A stretch of 55,178 bases of DNA from Halothiobacillus sp. (GCA_011389965.1 JAABTF010000002.1:1-55178); one strand, 5' to 3'; counted from the stretch's first letter, positions 9,185 through 19,714 are shown. Notes: generated by a model not told the origin, from the sequence alone. Program-made: numbers and translations.

Positions 9185-10297
9185 TCATTCCGCCTCGTCG
9201 TGTATGTAGTCAACCACTTCCAGGCCGAACCCGGCCAAGGCGTGGAAACGCTTGGGCGCACTCATCACGCGCATCTTGCGCACGCCTAGGTCCTTGAGAA
9301 TCTGTGCCCCGACGCCGTAGTTCCGCAGTTCTTCCACCTCAGCGGCACCGGCAGGTGGCGATGCCTCCTCCCAGCCCTGCAACTGGCGAAGTAGCTCGTC
9401 TTCGCTGGGGGTCGAGCGCAACACCACGGCCACCCCGGTATCCATGTCCGCCAGCCGGGCGAGAACGTCGGAGAACGGCCAGCCGCAGTCACGATCCCGC
9501 GGCTCGAACAGATCGCAAACGGCGTGGTGCACATGCACGCGCACCGGCGTGGCCGTCTCCGCGTCGGGGGTGCCGCGCACGGCCGCAAACTGCAACTGGC
9601 CGCTGGTGAAGTCCTTGTAGGCATGCAGCGTAAAGCGGCCGTGGCGCGTGTCGATCTCGGTGGCGAACTGGTGTTCCACCGAGCGCTCGTGGCGCATCCG
9701 GTAGCGGATAAGATCCTCGATCGAACCGATCTTGATGTCGTGCTCGGCGGCAAAACGCTCCAGATCCGGCCGACGCGCCATCGAGCCGTCCTCGTTGAGT
9801 ATCTCCACGATCACCGCCGAGGGCTCGCGCGCCTCGGACAGTCGCGCCAGGTCCACGCCCGCCTCGGTGTGGCCGGCACGCGCCAGCACGCCGCCGGGAC
9901 GGGCCATCAACGGGAAGACATGTCCCGGCTGGACCAGGTCGAGGGGCTTGGCCTCGGTGGCCACCGCCGTGCGAATGGTCGTGGCCCGGTCCGCAGCGGA
10001 AATGCCGGTGGTCACGCCGCGCGCCGCCTCGATCGAGACGGTGAACGCCGTCTGGAAGGCCTCGCGCGTGCGGCTGACCATCAACGGCAGGTCCAGTTGC
10101 TCGCAACGTTGCTGGGAGAGCGTCAGGCAGATCAGGCCGCGCCCGTACCGGGCCATGAAATTGATATCCTCGGGCCGCACCTGCTCGGCGAGCATGACCA
10201 GGTCACCCTCGTTCTCGCGATCCTCGTCATCGACGATGATGACCATGCGCCCAGCACGCAGGTCGTCGAGAATGTCATCGATGGGACTAAAACTCAT
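9185..10297 (-). CDS. ribBA: 3,4-dihydroxy-2-butanone 4-phosphate synthase with degenerate GTP cyclohydrolase II domain (RibBX type)
   Basis: The N-terminal 200 residues are a complete DHBP synthase: [14 protein letters not shown] (residues about 23-36), RYGRGLICL and the catalytic [11 protein letters not shown]. It converts ribulose 5-phosphate to the four-carbon riboflavin precursor. The C-terminal half aligns with GTP cyclohydrolase II but has lost the zinc site. Where the active enzyme reads HSECLTGD and RCDCG, this one has [10 protein letters not shown] and RDCG, and the RQEGRNIG region is absent. This RibBX architecture is known in Proteobacteria and implies a separate ribA elsewhere in the genome. 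A 104-bp gap upstream holds a possible internal promoter. Confidence 0.92.
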   Translation of the reverse strand: MSFSPIDDILDDLRAGRMVIIVDDEDRENEGDLVMLAEQVRPEDINFMARYGRGLICLTLSQQRCEQLDLPLMVSRTREAFQTAFTVSIEAARGVTTGISAADRATTIRTAVATEAKPLDLVQPGHVFPLMARPGGVLARAGHTEAGVDLARLSEAREPSAVIVEILNEDGSMARRPDLERFAAEHDIKIGSIEDLIRYRMRHERSVEHQFATEIDTRHGRFTLHAYKDFTSGQLQFAAVRGTPDAETATPVRVHVHHAVCDLFEPRDRDCGWPFSDVLARLADMDTGVAVVLRSTPSEDELLRQLQGWEEASPPAGAAEVEELRNYGVGAQILKDLGVRKMRVMSAPKRFHALAGFGLEVVDYIHDEAE

Positions 10298-10343
10298 AAG
10301 GCTCTCTCAGCGCCGTTCGGACCGCCATCGCGGGCAATCCGTG

Positions 10344-10352
10344 ATTGTATCA
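10344..10352 (-). promoter_or_regulatory. Putative extended -10 promoter for ribBX-ribH-nusB
   Basis: On the minus strand the sequence TGATACAAT (TACAAT at 10349-10344 preceded by TGA) resembles an extended -10 element. It lies in the 104-bp gap between ribE and ribBX, the largest gap inside the operon. The -35 region is weak. I see no FMN riboswitch here; the gap is too short for a full one and lacks its conserved core. Confidence 0.35.
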
Positions 10353-10401
10353 TTGCCGGCCCGACTGTAGACCATCGCCGCCCGAGGCCGGCAACGGCGA
10401 T

Positions 10402-11052
10402 TCAGGACAGGTCCTGGTAGGGGCTTTGCGCACCACCGGCCGCCGAACCGGATTGGTGGTCCCCGGCCTGCAGCAGACGTTCGAGGTAGCGGGCCATCAG
10501 ATCCACCTCGAGATTGACCTGATGGCCGGGCCGGTAATCCCCCATGATCGTGGCCTCGAGGGTATGCGGGATGATCGTCAATCGGCAGCGCACCCCGCTG
10601 ACCTCGTTGACCGTCAGGCTGACCCCGTCGATGGCCACGGAGCCCTTCTGCGCCACATAACGGGCCAGCTCGGGCGGCACCCGCAGCCAGAACTCGGTGG
10701 CCCGCGCATCGCTGCGGCGCGCATCGATCACCGCCAGGCCGTCGACATGTCCGCTGACCAGGTGACCGCCCAGGGGCGTGGCCAGTGTCAATGCCGGCTC
10801 GAGGTTCACCCGCGACCCCGCTGCCAGTTGGCCCAGCGTGGTGAGCCGGAGGGTCTCGTTCGAGCAGTCGACCGAAAAGCGTGAGCCGGATAGCTCGGTC
10901 ACCGTCAGACAGACGCCGTTGACCGCGATACTGTCACCGACACGGGTCGCGTCGAGGTCGAGCCCACCCGCCTCGATGGTAAGGCGGCTGTCGCCCCCCA
11001 TGGGGGCCTGCTCCACGAGGGTGCCGACCGTCTGGATGATTCCGGTGAACAT
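10402..11052 (-). CDS. ribE: Riboflavin synthase alpha chain
   Basis: This enzyme dismutates two lumazines into riboflavin. The 216-aa protein starts MFTGIIQTVGTL, the hallmark of the family, and has two lumazine-binding repeats with the paired motifs GDSIAVNGVCLTV (residues about 37-49) and KGSVAIDGVSLTVNEV (about 135-150). The segment GGHLVSGHVDG lies between them. It is 30 bp downstream of ribD. Some naming schemes call this gene ribC. Confidence 0.97.
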   Translation of the reverse strand: MFTGIIQTVGTLVEQAPMGGDSRLTIEAGGLDLDATRVGDSIAVNGVCLTVTELSGSRFSVDCSNETLRLTTLGQLAAGSRVNLEPALTLATPLGGHLVSGHVDGLAVIDARRSDARATEFWLRVPPELARYVAQKGSVAIDGVSLTVNEVSGVRCRLTIIPHTLEATIMGDYRPGHQVNLEVDLMARYLERLLQAGDHQSGSAAGGAQSPYQDLS

Positions 11053-11082
11053 GGGTTTCTCCGTGGTGATGAATCGATGGCG

Positions 11083-12222
11083 TCAGGCCGACGCGGGCCG
11101 GGGACGCAATGTCAGGCGCAGGTCGTCATCGATGCGTCGCTCATCGACCAGTTGCCAGCGCGCAATGTCCGCCAAGCCGTCCGGCTCCGGCAGGGCCAGC
11201 GCGGGGCGCGCCTGGTGTCCCAGCAGCAGGGGCGCCTGGTAGACCACCAACTCATCCACCAGGCCGGCGGCGACGAATGCCCCGGCAAGCTTGGCGCCCG
11301 CCTCCACCAGCAGGTCGTTGATCCCGCGCGCTGCCAGATCGGCGAGGATGAAATCGAGATCCATGCCAAGCCGCGGTACAGGCGGGGCCTCGATCAGGGT
11401 CGTCTCGCGCTTGATCAGCGCTTCGTGATGCACCCCGTCCGATACATCCCGGGTGTAGATCCACACCGGCGCCGGCTCGTCAAAAATGGCGGCGAACGGC
11501 GGCAGACGCAGCCCCGAGTCGAGCACCACGCGGCTGGGCTGGCGCACCTCGCCCTCAATGTCGAGCTCTTCGGCCGACAGGCGCACGTTCAGGCGGGCGC
11601 TGTCGGTCAGGACGGTGTCGATGCCGCTCAGGACCGCGCATTGGCGAGCCCGCAGGAACTGGACGTCGCGGCGCGAGCCCGGCCCCGTGATCCACTGACT
11701 TTCGCCGCTGGCCAGCGCACTGCGCCCGTCGAGCGACTGGGCAATCTTGACCGTGATCCAGGGCCGCCCCCGCTCCATGCGCGAAACGAAGCCTCGATTG
11801 AGCTCGCGGGCCGCCGTGGGAGCGATGGCCTCGGTGACCGACACCCCGGCCTCGCGCAACAAGGCGTGGCCGCGGCCGGCAACCCTCGGGTCGGGATCGA
11901 CCATCGCGCTGACTACCCGCTCGACCCCGGCGGCAACCAGTTGCGGTGCGCAGGCGGGTGTCCGCCCCACATGGCTGCATGGCTCAAGCGTGACGTAGGC
12001 GGTGGCTCCGCGAGCACGCTCGCCCGCTTGGGCCAAGGCTTCCACCTCGGCATGCGGGCCGCCCGCCCGCGCATGAAAGCCCTCGCCGACGACCTGGCCG
12101 TCACGGACGATCACGCAACCGACGTGCGGATTGGGCGAGGTGGTGTACAGCCCCCGCCCGGCCAGGGCCAGCGCCCGGTTCATCCATCCGCGGTCGACCG
12201 ATGTCACCGGATCAGTTGGCAT
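11083..12222 (-). CDS. ribD: Bifunctional diaminohydroxyphosphoribosylaminopyrimidine deaminase / reductase
   Basis: RibD deaminates and then reduces the pyrimidine intermediate of riboflavin synthesis. The N-terminal deaminase has NPHVGCVIVRDG, GGPHAEVEAL (zinc His and catalytic Glu) and LEPCSHVGRTPAC (zinc Cys pair). The C-terminal reductase has TVKIAQSLDGRSAL, ITGPGSRRDV and NDLLVEAGAKLAG. Length (379 aa) is normal. The ATG at 12222 overlaps the end of nrdR by 11 bp, which suggests translational coupling. Confidence 0.97.
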   Translation of the reverse strand: MPTDPVTSVDRGWMNRALALAGRGLYTTSPNPHVGCVIVRDGQVVGEGFHARAGGPHAEVEALAQAGERARGATAYVTLEPCSHVGRTPACAPQLVAAGVERVVSAMVDPDPRVAGRGHALLREAGVSVTEAIAPTAARELNRGFVSRMERGRPWITVKIAQSLDGRSALASGESQWITGPGSRRDVQFLRARQCAVLSGIDTVLTDSARLNVRLSAEELDIEGEVRQPSRVVLDSGLRLPPFAAIFDEPAPVWIYTRDVSDGVHHEALIKRETTLIEAPPVPRLGMDLDFILADLAARGINDLLVEAGAKLAGAFVAAGLVDELVVYQAPLLLGHQARPALALPEPDGLADIARWQLVDERRIDDDLRLTLRPRPASA

Positions 12223-12712
12223 CGCCGATCAGAGGCAGCTGGCGGTCGGGATCGCTGATGACGTCGTTGGCGAGCGACTCGATCGCCTCGCGGAAGGCCT
12301 CGACGCTGTCGAAACTCAAATACACCGAGGCGAAACGGATGTAGGCGACATGGTCGAGCCGTCGCAACTGGGCCATCACCAATTCACCGATCTCGCGCGC
12401 CGGGATCTCGCGCTCGCCGCGACTACGCAATTGCCGCTCGATCTGTTCGATCGCCTCCTCGATCCGGCGCGTCGGCACGGGGCGCTTTTCCAGCGCCCGC
12501 ATCAAGCCGTCGCGCAGCTTGCGCTCGTCGAAGTTCTGACGGGCGCCGTTGGATTTGACCACGCGCGGCATCTGCCGGTCGGCACGTTCATAGGTAGTGA
12601 AACGCTGGCCGCAGGCGGCGCATTCGCGCCGACGGCGGATACCCTCGCCCGCGTCGACCGCGCGGGAATCGATCACCCGCGTCTCGCTATTGCCACAGAT
12701 CGCGCAGTTCAC
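12212..12712 (-). CDS. nrdR: Transcriptional repressor NrdR
   Basis: NrdR is an ATP/dATP-sensing repressor of ribonucleotide reductase genes. The 166-aa protein has an N-terminal zinc ribbon (CAICGN with CAACGQRFTTYER) followed by an ATP-cone domain (RVVKSNGARQNFDERKL). The start is GTG at 12712, 7 bp after glyA. No nrd gene or obvious NrdR-box target lies in the window. Confidence 0.97.
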   Translation of the reverse strand: MNCAICGNSETRVIDSRAVDAGEGIRRRRECAACGQRFTTYERADRQMPRVVKSNGARQNFDERKLRDGLMRALEKRPVPTRRIEEAIEQIERQLRSRGEREIPAREIGELVMAQLRRLDHVAYIRFASVYLSFDSVEAFREAIESLANDVISDPDRQLPLIGDAN

Positions 12713-12719
12713 GGCAGAC

Positions 12720-13982
<1,263 letters not shown>

Positions 13983-14320
13983 GATTCGGCTCCTGAAAGG
14001 TCAATTCAAACTCTCGGACACCGCCCGACGCGGCGCCTGCAAACAACAGCGGCCGCCCCGCAGCGGGGCGACCGATTAATGGGCTAAATTCTAGCATGAC
14101 CCGACCGGTCGACTCGCCCGGACTGCCCACCGGCATTTTGGGCGTGTTGCGCGTGCCATCCAAGCGCGCCGATCGCATGCTAAACATGAACCGCACTGGA
14201 GGCGCCCCGCCCCGCCGGGTCGGCTTGCGACGGACAAGATCGACAAAATGCCGCGCTGTCGCGACAATGAGGGCAATCAGACCTGCCCGAATTCCAAACT
14301 TGACTGGGAGCCCGAACGCG
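13983..14320. other. Divergent intergenic region between glyA and the CNB-domain gene
   Basis: Apart from the glyA promoter and leader hairpin, I see nothing firm in the 338 bp. The plus-strand frame that runs through it into the CNB gene starts near 14096, but the upstream part is rich in Arg and Pro and has no family resemblance, so I treat it as non-coding. A promoter for the plus-strand gene must lie here but no good -35/-10 pair is evident. Confidence 0.45.
14057..14096 (-). promoter_or_regulatory. Putative glyA promoter and leader hairpin
   Basis: On the minus strand TGCTAGAAT (14096-14088) reads as an extended -10 element about 105 nt upstream of glyA. Just downstream in the transcript lies the inverted repeat CGCCCC/GGGGCG (14057-14073 region). 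No convincing -35 is seen. The hairpin has no U-run, so it looks more like a leader structure than a terminator. Confidence 0.4.
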
Positions 14321-14809
14321 ATGATGACCGAAAACGACCGCGACGCACTGGTCGACTTCCTTGCCCGCCACGTCGACACGCAGATCCTCACATATGCCGA
14401 GGTGACCGCCTTTCTCGATTTCTGTGATTTCGAGATCATCGAGCGCAACCGGATCATCGCCGACATCGGCGAGGTGGGCGAGTCGATCTATTTCCTGCTC
14501 GAGGGCACCGCCGAGCTGATCGTCGGACCGACCACCAACGAGGTGCCGGTCGGCCAGATTCACGCCGGCGAGATGCTCGGCGAAATGAGTTTCTTCGACC
14601 GCCAACCGCGCAATGTCCGCATGCGCGCCCGCTCCGCCGTCCGGCTGCTACGCCTGCCGCGGGTCAAGTACAACCGGCTACGGTTGGAGCACCCCGTCTT
14701 CACCGTGCTGCTGCTCGAGTACGCCATCGTCAGCCTGGATCACCTCTACCGGCGCACCAGCACGGACGTAGCCCAACTTAACCAGTACATCCACAGCATG
14801 GGTGGCTAA
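14321..14809 (+). CDS. Stand-alone cyclic nucleotide-binding domain protein
   Basis: This 162-aa protein is a single cyclic-nucleotide-binding (Crp-like) beta-roll: RNRIIADIGEVGESIYFLLEG, then VGQIHAGEMLGEMSFFDRQPRNVRMRA, where GEM and the Arg of QPRN sit at the phosphate-binding cassette positions. No helix-turn-helix or enzymatic domain follows; the last 40 residues are helical (VFTVLLLEYAIVSLDHLY). GGGAG lies 10 nt before the ATG at 14321, and a second ATG follows at once. It may be a sensor partner or a degenerate regulator. The ligand is unknown. Confidence 0.75.
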   Translation: MMTENDRDALVDFLARHVDTQILTYAEVTAFLDFCDFEIIERNRIIADIGEVGESIYFLLEGTAELIVGPTTNEVPVGQIHAGEMLGEMSFFDRQPRNVRMRARSAVRLLRLPRVKYNRLRLEHPVFTVLLLEYAIVSLDHLYRRTSTDVAQLNQYIHSMGG

Positions 14810-14825
14810 TTAAGGAAGACCTGCC

Positions 14826-17273
14826 CTAGCCCCGGCGCAGCCGAAGGGCATTGCCGATCACCGCGATCGAGCTGACCGACATGCCGATGGCCGCCAACCA
14901 TGGCTGGACGAACCCCAGGGCGGCGATCGGGATGGCAATGGCGTTGTACCAAACCGACCAGGCGAGATTTTGGTGGATGACGCCCATGGTGCGGCGTGCA
15001 TAGGCGACGGCAAAGGCCGTTTCCGCCACCCGGTCATTGAGCAGCACCATGTCCGCGCTGTGCTTGGCCACCGTCGTGCCGCCCCCCATGGCCATGGAGA
15101 CGTCCGCCCGCGCCAACACCGGCGCGTCGTTGACCCCGTCACCTACCATTAGTACCCGGCCGCCGGCTTGCTGGATCTCGGCGACTCGCTCCATCTTGTC
15201 TTCCGGCAGCAGGCCGCCCTCGGCCCGGTCCACGCCCAGGTGCTCCCCGAGCATCTCGGCCCGACTCGCCTGGTCGCCGGAGAGCAACCAGACCTTCACT
15301 CCCTGGGCCTGCAATCGCTCCACCGCAGCCGCGGCGTCCTCGCGCAACTCGTCACCCAGTATGGCTTGGGCAATCAATGCATTGCCCTTGGCCACCCAGA
15401 CCACCAGCTCGTCGACGCGGCTGGGCGTATCCGGCAGCGCGACCCCCAATTCATGCATCAACCGGGCATTGCCTACGGCGAACTGCTCACCATCGACCCA
15501 TCCGGTCACGCCGCGACCGCTGCGGCTCTCGACGTCGGTCGCACCGATGCCCGCAGCCCCCGTGGCCCATCCACACAGGGCCCGGCCCACGGGATGATCC
15601 GCGTACTGTTCGAGGGCGACGACGATCGACTTGAGAAACCCCTCGTCCACCGAGCCGAAGCGGTCGACCCGCCGGACGGCCAACTCGCCGGTGGTCAGCG
15701 TGCCGGTCTTGTCGAAGACGACATGGGTAACCTTTGCCAGCGTCTCCATGGCTCGGCCGCGCGTGACCAGCAGTCCGGCCCGGGTCAGCCGCCCCACGGA
15801 GACTGCAATGGCCGCTGGCGTCGCCAGCGATAGCGAACAGGGACAAGTGATCGCCAAGATGGCCACGGCGATCCAGAAAGCGCGCGCCGGCTCGATCCAC
15901 AGCCATGCCAAGGTCACCAGCGCCGTGGTCACCAACAGGCCGATGACGAACTTGCGGGCGAATCGATCCGCAACCTCGGCGAGTTGCGGCTTTTGTGCCT
16001 GGGCGCGATCGATCAGTCGCACGATCGAGGAAACCATGGTGTCCTGGCCGACTTGCTCCACCTCGACCACCAACGGGCTCTCGGTATTGACGGTGCCGGC
16101 CGAGACCCGATCGCCGACCGATTTTGTCTCCGGCATGCTTTCGCCGGTGAGCATGGCAGCGTTGATACCACTCTCGCCCTCGCGAACCACCCCGTCGGCG
16201 GGTACCGGCCCACCAGGGCGCACCAGGATGCGATCCCCCGGAACCAGGTCAAAGGCCGGAATCACCGCCACCGAGCCGTCGGCCTCGAAGCGGTTGGCCA
16301 CCTGCGGCACCAGCTTGTTTAGCGACTCGCTGAGTTCACCGGCCTTATGTCGGGCCCCCTGCTCCAGGAACCGTCCGGCCAGTAGCAGGAAGATGAACAT
16401 GGTCACCGAGTCGAAATAGACCTCCCCGCTGTGACTGACGACCGCGTAGACGCTGCCGCCGTAGGCCAACAGGATGCTCAAGGAGACAGGCAGATCCATG
16501 CTGATCCGTTTCTGGCGCAGGTCACGCCAGGCCGGCTGGAAGAAGGCCTGCCCCGAATACAGCACGATGGGGGTGGAAAGGACGAGGGCCACCCACCAGA
16601 AGAAGTAGCGCAACTGGTCGGAAAGATCGAGAAAATCGCCGAAATATAGCGACAACGAGATCATCATCACCTGGAGGTAGACCAGGCCAGCCACCGCGAG
16701 GCGGCGCATCATGTCGTGGCGTTCGCGTCGGTACACCCGATCCTGACGGTTCGGGTCGTAGGGATAGGCACGGTAGCCGATCTCGGTGATCGCCTTGAGG
16801 ATCTCGCTCAGGTGTACCTGACGGTTATCCCAGACCACCTGGGCGCGGTGGGTGGTGAAGTTGACCGAGAATGACTCAATCCCGGGCAACTGACGCACAT
16901 GCTTTTCGGACAGCCAGATGCAGGCGGCGCAGACGATGCCCTCGAGGATCAGGGAGGCCTCGCGTCGGTCTCCTTCGCGGTTCGCGACGAAGGATTTCTG
17001 CATTTCCGGACGATCATAGATGGAGAGCTCCTCGAGCACGCGCTCGAGGTCGTCATCCGGCCGCGCGGAGGGCTCGCTACGTTGCCGGTAATAGTCCTCC
17101 ATGTCGGCTTCGACGATCGCCTCGGCTACCGCCTGGCAGCCAGGACAGCACATATCCCGCGACTCACCCAGAATCCACGCGCGGTAGTCGGCACCAGGCG
17201 GAACCGGTAGCCCGCAATGGAAACAGCTGGGTGCCGCGTCGAGGTCGGTTTGGGAGACCGGCGATTGGCTCAT
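14826..17273 (-). CDS. ccoI: Copper-translocating P1B-type ATPase CcoI (FixI) for cbb3 oxidase
   Basis: CcoI exports copper across the inner membrane for the binuclear centre of cbb3 oxidase. The 815-aa protein has an N-terminal cysteine-rich segment (CFHCG, CCPGC), a heavy-metal-binding domain with CAAC at residues 115-118, the intramembrane metal site TCPCSLSLATP, the phosphorylation motif DKTGTLT and the hinge GDGVNDAPVLA. The N-terminal Cys cluster is typical of the FixI/CcoI branch. It follows ccoH by 45 bp in the order ccoG-ccoH-ccoI. No ccoS gene follows. Confidence 0.94.
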   Translation of the reverse strand: MSQSPVSQTDLDAAPSCFHCGLPVPPGADYRAWILGESRDMCCPGCQAVAEAIVEADMEDYYRQRSEPSARPDDDLERVLEELSIYDRPEMQKSFVANREGDRREASLILEGIVCAACIWLSEKHVRQLPGIESFSVNFTTHRAQVVWDNRQVHLSEILKAITEIGYRAYPYDPNRQDRVYRRERHDMMRRLAVAGLVYLQVMMISLSLYFGDFLDLSDQLRYFFWWVALVLSTPIVLYSGQAFFQPAWRDLRQKRISMDLPVSLSILLAYGGSVYAVVSHSGEVYFDSVTMFIFLLLAGRFLEQGARHKAGELSESLNKLVPQVANRFEADGSVAVIPAFDLVPGDRILVRPGGPVPADGVVREGESGINAAMLTGESMPETKSVGDRVSAGTVNTESPLVVEVEQVGQDTMVSSIVRLIDRAQAQKPQLAEVADRFARKFVIGLLVTTALVTLAWLWIEPARAFWIAVAILAITCPCSLSLATPAAIAVSVGRLTRAGLLVTRGRAMETLAKVTHVVFDKTGTLTTGELAVRRVDRFGSVDEGFLKSIVVALEQYADHPVGRALCGWATGAAGIGATDVESRSGRGVTGWVDGEQFAVGNARLMHELGVALPDTPSRVDELVVWVAKGNALIAQAILGDELREDAAAAVERLQAQGVKVWLLSGDQASRAEMLGEHLGVDRAEGGLLPEDKMERVAEIQQAGGRVLMVGDGVNDAPVLARADVSMAMGGGTTVAKHSADMVLLNDRVAETAFAVAYARRTMGVIHQNLAWSVWYNAIAIPIAALGFVQPWLAAIGMSVSSIAVIGNALRLRRG

Positions 17274-17318
17274 CGGACTTTCATCAGGCAGGTCGGCAGC
17301 GGACGGCTGACCAAAGTA

Positions 17319-18119
17319 TCAAGGAGACTGGATTTCGGTCATGCCCCGCATCTGGTGGGTCTCGCCTTCGCGTTCGACATCGATAATCACCTCCCAGAGA
17401 CCGGGGTGGCTCGCCTTGATCATGGCCTGGTAGACGCCGGGCTGGATCTCGGCAAGCGGAACACGGAAGTCGAGTCCCTCGCTGGAGAAACGCAGGAACT
17501 CGGCAGAAACCTCCGCGCCCCGGATGGCCTCACCTTCTCGGTCCCGTACCTCCACCCGTAGCGGGGTCTCCTCGCCGACCACCGGCTCGGCCAACCAGCC
17601 GCGCTTGACCTGCCAACCCCGCTCGGACTGCTCTTCGCGGGCGGCATCATAGTCCTCGAAGGCACGTACCTTTTCCTGATAGTCGTGTGCCACCGTCCCC
17701 GGGAAAAACGATGTCGCAACTGGCCCACCCTGCGGCTCGGGCAGGATCTGGCGAGCGACGTTTTCGCTGAGCCCATGGGTGGCGATCGTCAGGAAGATCG
17801 AGTCGAGCAGGATGATCACCGCGAAAAACGCGATGATGGTGGCCGGGCCGGCGTGGAATCCCATCTTCTGCGAAGCGGCATTCCTCGGGGGAGAAATCAG
17901 GCCCAGAATGAAGGCGGTCATCACGAGGATGGCCGCCACCATCGCGACCACGTCCAGCCCCGGCCAGTTGATAATCGCGTACGGGGCATAGGCCGCCAGC
18001 GACAGCACGCCCAGAATGAAGGCGATCTGCCTTCCGGCAGCGGGGAACCGCCAGCGCAGCAGGAAAAACAGCAACGGGATCACGGTCATGCCGAGCCCGG
18101 CAGGCAAAAGTACCGCCAT
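17319..18119 (-). CDS. ccoH: FixH/CcoH-like cbb3 oxidase assembly protein with extra N-terminal membrane segments
   Basis: The C-terminal 170 residues resemble FixH/CcoH: one membrane segment (IIAFFAVIILLDSIFLTIA), a periplasmic HDYQEKVRAFEDYDAAREEQ stretch like the family DDYY motif, and a beta-rich domain ending in a PGLWEVIIDV pattern. FixH is usually about 150-180 aa with one membrane helix. This protein is 266 aa because about 85 residues with three hydrophobic segments precede the FixH part. The position between ccoG and ccoI supports the assignment. Confidence 0.8.
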   Translation of the reverse strand: MAVLLPAGLGMTVIPLLFFLLRWRFPAAGRQIAFILGVLSLAAYAPYAIINWPGLDVVAMVAAILVMTAFILGLISPPRNAASQKMGFHAGPATIIAFFAVIILLDSIFLTIATHGLSENVARQILPEPQGGPVATSFFPGTVAHDYQEKVRAFEDYDAAREEQSERGWQVKRGWLAEPVVGEETPLRVEVRDREGEAIRGAEVSAEFLRFSSEGLDFRVPLAEIQPGVYQAMIKASHPGLWEVIIDVEREGETHQMRGMTEIQSP

Positions 18120-18182
18120 GGATTACAACCTGGTTATTGACACCCGGGGGGCCTCGCGGGACCGGGTGATCTGGATTAACGA

Positions 18183-19607
18183 TCAGCGAAAGACGAACGT
18201 CGCGTCATGTTCCAACGGCTCGATGCGGCCGTCCTCTTCGGTCAGAACGAACTCGAGATCCTTGCGCTCGACGCCGCTTTCGGGTCGTGCACGCACGTGC
18301 ACCAGAAACTTGCGGGAACTGTCCGCGGGCACGCTCAACCCCTCAAAGTCTCCGACGACGCTGACCTTGGCGTCAGGCAACCCTTCAACCGCGAGACGGA
18401 AATCGAGCTCCTCTTGAAGCTTGTTGTTGATCTTGACGTTGTAGTTGTTCTGGATCTCGCCACTGGCCATGACGGTGAAAAGCGGCTGGCGCACCTGTTG
18501 CACCGAGACGTCCGCCGGGGCCCGGGCAAAGATACCGTAAAGCAGCAGCACTGTCGCCGCGAATGTCGCCAAGCCATAACCGATAGTGCGGAACTTCAGC
18601 AGATTGGGCTTCTCGCCCGTCTCCAACTCCAGCTCGGAAGCATAGCGGATCAATCCGGTCGGCCACCCGCGCTTGGTCATGATCTCATCGCAGGCATCAA
18701 TGCACAGCCCGCAGGAGATGCATTCGAGCTGCAACCCATCCCGGATATCGATCCCGGTGGGACAGACCTGAACACAGAGATTGCAGTCAATACAGTCCCC
18801 CACACCCTGGGCATGGCGCTCCTCGAGTGTTTTCAGTCCCTGCTTGAGCGGTGCACGCCCGGCCTCACCCTCACCGCGCTTGGCGTCATAGGAAACCACC
18901 AGGGTTTCCTTGTCGAACATCACGCTCTGAAAGCGGGCGTAGGGGCACATGTAAATGCACACCTGCTCTCGCGCAAAGCCCGCGAAAATCAGGGTCGTGG
19001 CGGTCAGGATGCCCGTCGTGATGTAGGCCGCCTTGACCGCATCCCCGGTGAAGAAATCAACGAACAGTTGCGGGGCGTCGGCCCAGTATGACGTGAAGGT
19101 AAAGCCGGTCCAGAAGGCGATCACCGTCCAGATGGCGACGGTCAACCCCTTCTTGGTGAGCTTCTCCACGTTCCAGGGCTGTTTTTCCAGCCGAAGCCGC
19201 TTGTTGCGATCGCCCTGCACCAAGGCCTCGACCTTCATGAACAGGTCAGTCCAGAGCGTCTGGAAACAGAAGTAGCCGCAGAAGGCGCGCCCCACCAACC
19301 CGGTGACGAAGAACAACAGCCAGGCGGCCAGTATCAGAAAACCGGCCAGCAGGAACATGTCCTGCGGGTGAATCACAAGATCGAACAGGTAATAACGACG
19401 CGACGGGATGTCGAACATGACGGCCTGGTCCGGCCCGACGCCACGATCCCAGCGGATCCAGGGCAGCAGGAAGAAAAACCCATAGGCCACAAGCAAGACG
19501 ATGTTCTTGAACCGGCGAAACCGCCCGTGGATCGCCTTGGGATGAATCGGCTCACGCGCGGCATACAGCGGTTCAGCGTTGTAGCTCAGGTCATCGTTAT
19601 TGGCCAT
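18183..19607 (-). CDS. ccoG: Cytochrome c oxidase accessory protein CcoG (RdxA/FixG)
   Basis: CcoG is a membrane iron-sulfur protein implicated in copper reduction during cbb3 oxidase assembly. The 474-aa protein has several membrane segments, the FCGYFCFQTLWTD and CIYMCPYARFQ motifs, and a dicluster ferredoxin region with CIDCNLCVQVCPTG and CISCGLCIDAC (residues about 272-310). An Ig-like C-terminal domain follows from about 360. It lies downstream of the ccoP terminator, so it probably has its own promoter. Confidence 0.96.
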   Translation of the reverse strand: MANNDDLSYNAEPLYAAREPIHPKAIHGRFRRFKNIVLLVAYGFFFLLPWIRWDRGVGPDQAVMFDIPSRRYYLFDLVIHPQDMFLLAGFLILAAWLLFFVTGLVGRAFCGYFCFQTLWTDLFMKVEALVQGDRNKRLRLEKQPWNVEKLTKKGLTVAIWTVIAFWTGFTFTSYWADAPQLFVDFFTGDAVKAAYITTGILTATTLIFAGFAREQVCIYMCPYARFQSVMFDKETLVVSYDAKRGEGEAGRAPLKQGLKTLEERHAQGVGDCIDCNLCVQVCPTGIDIRDGLQLECISCGLCIDACDEIMTKRGWPTGLIRYASELELETGEKPNLLKFRTIGYGLATFAATVLLLYGIFARAPADVSVQQVRQPLFTVMASGEIQNNYNVKINNKLQEELDFRLAVEGLPDAKVSVVGDFEGLSVPADSSRKFLVHVRARPESGVERKDLEFVLTEEDGRIEPLEHDATFVFR

Positions 19608-19642
19608 GGGTCACACTCCGGCTTGAACAGGTCGGCATATAT

Positions 19643-19669
19643 CTTATACCCCATAGGAAAAATGCTTAA
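19643..19669 (-). promoter_or_regulatory. Putative promoter for ccoGHI
   Basis: Reading the minus strand, TTAAGC (19669-19664) is followed after 15 bp by TATAAG (19648-19643), about 36 bp before the ccoG start. Spacing is slightly short. The segment is clearly AT-rich compared with its surroundings. No FNR/ANR box (TTGAT-N4-ATCAA) is visible. Confidence 0.4.
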
Positions 19670-19714
19670 GCGGAATCTCGGGACGTTCGGATCGAGCGGT
19701 TTTCTTCGCGCCCC

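Noticed and set aside
10298-10401. FMN riboswitch upstream of ribBX
   Set aside because: The gap is only 104 bp and lacks the conserved FMN-aptamer core; only a possible extended -10 element is visible.
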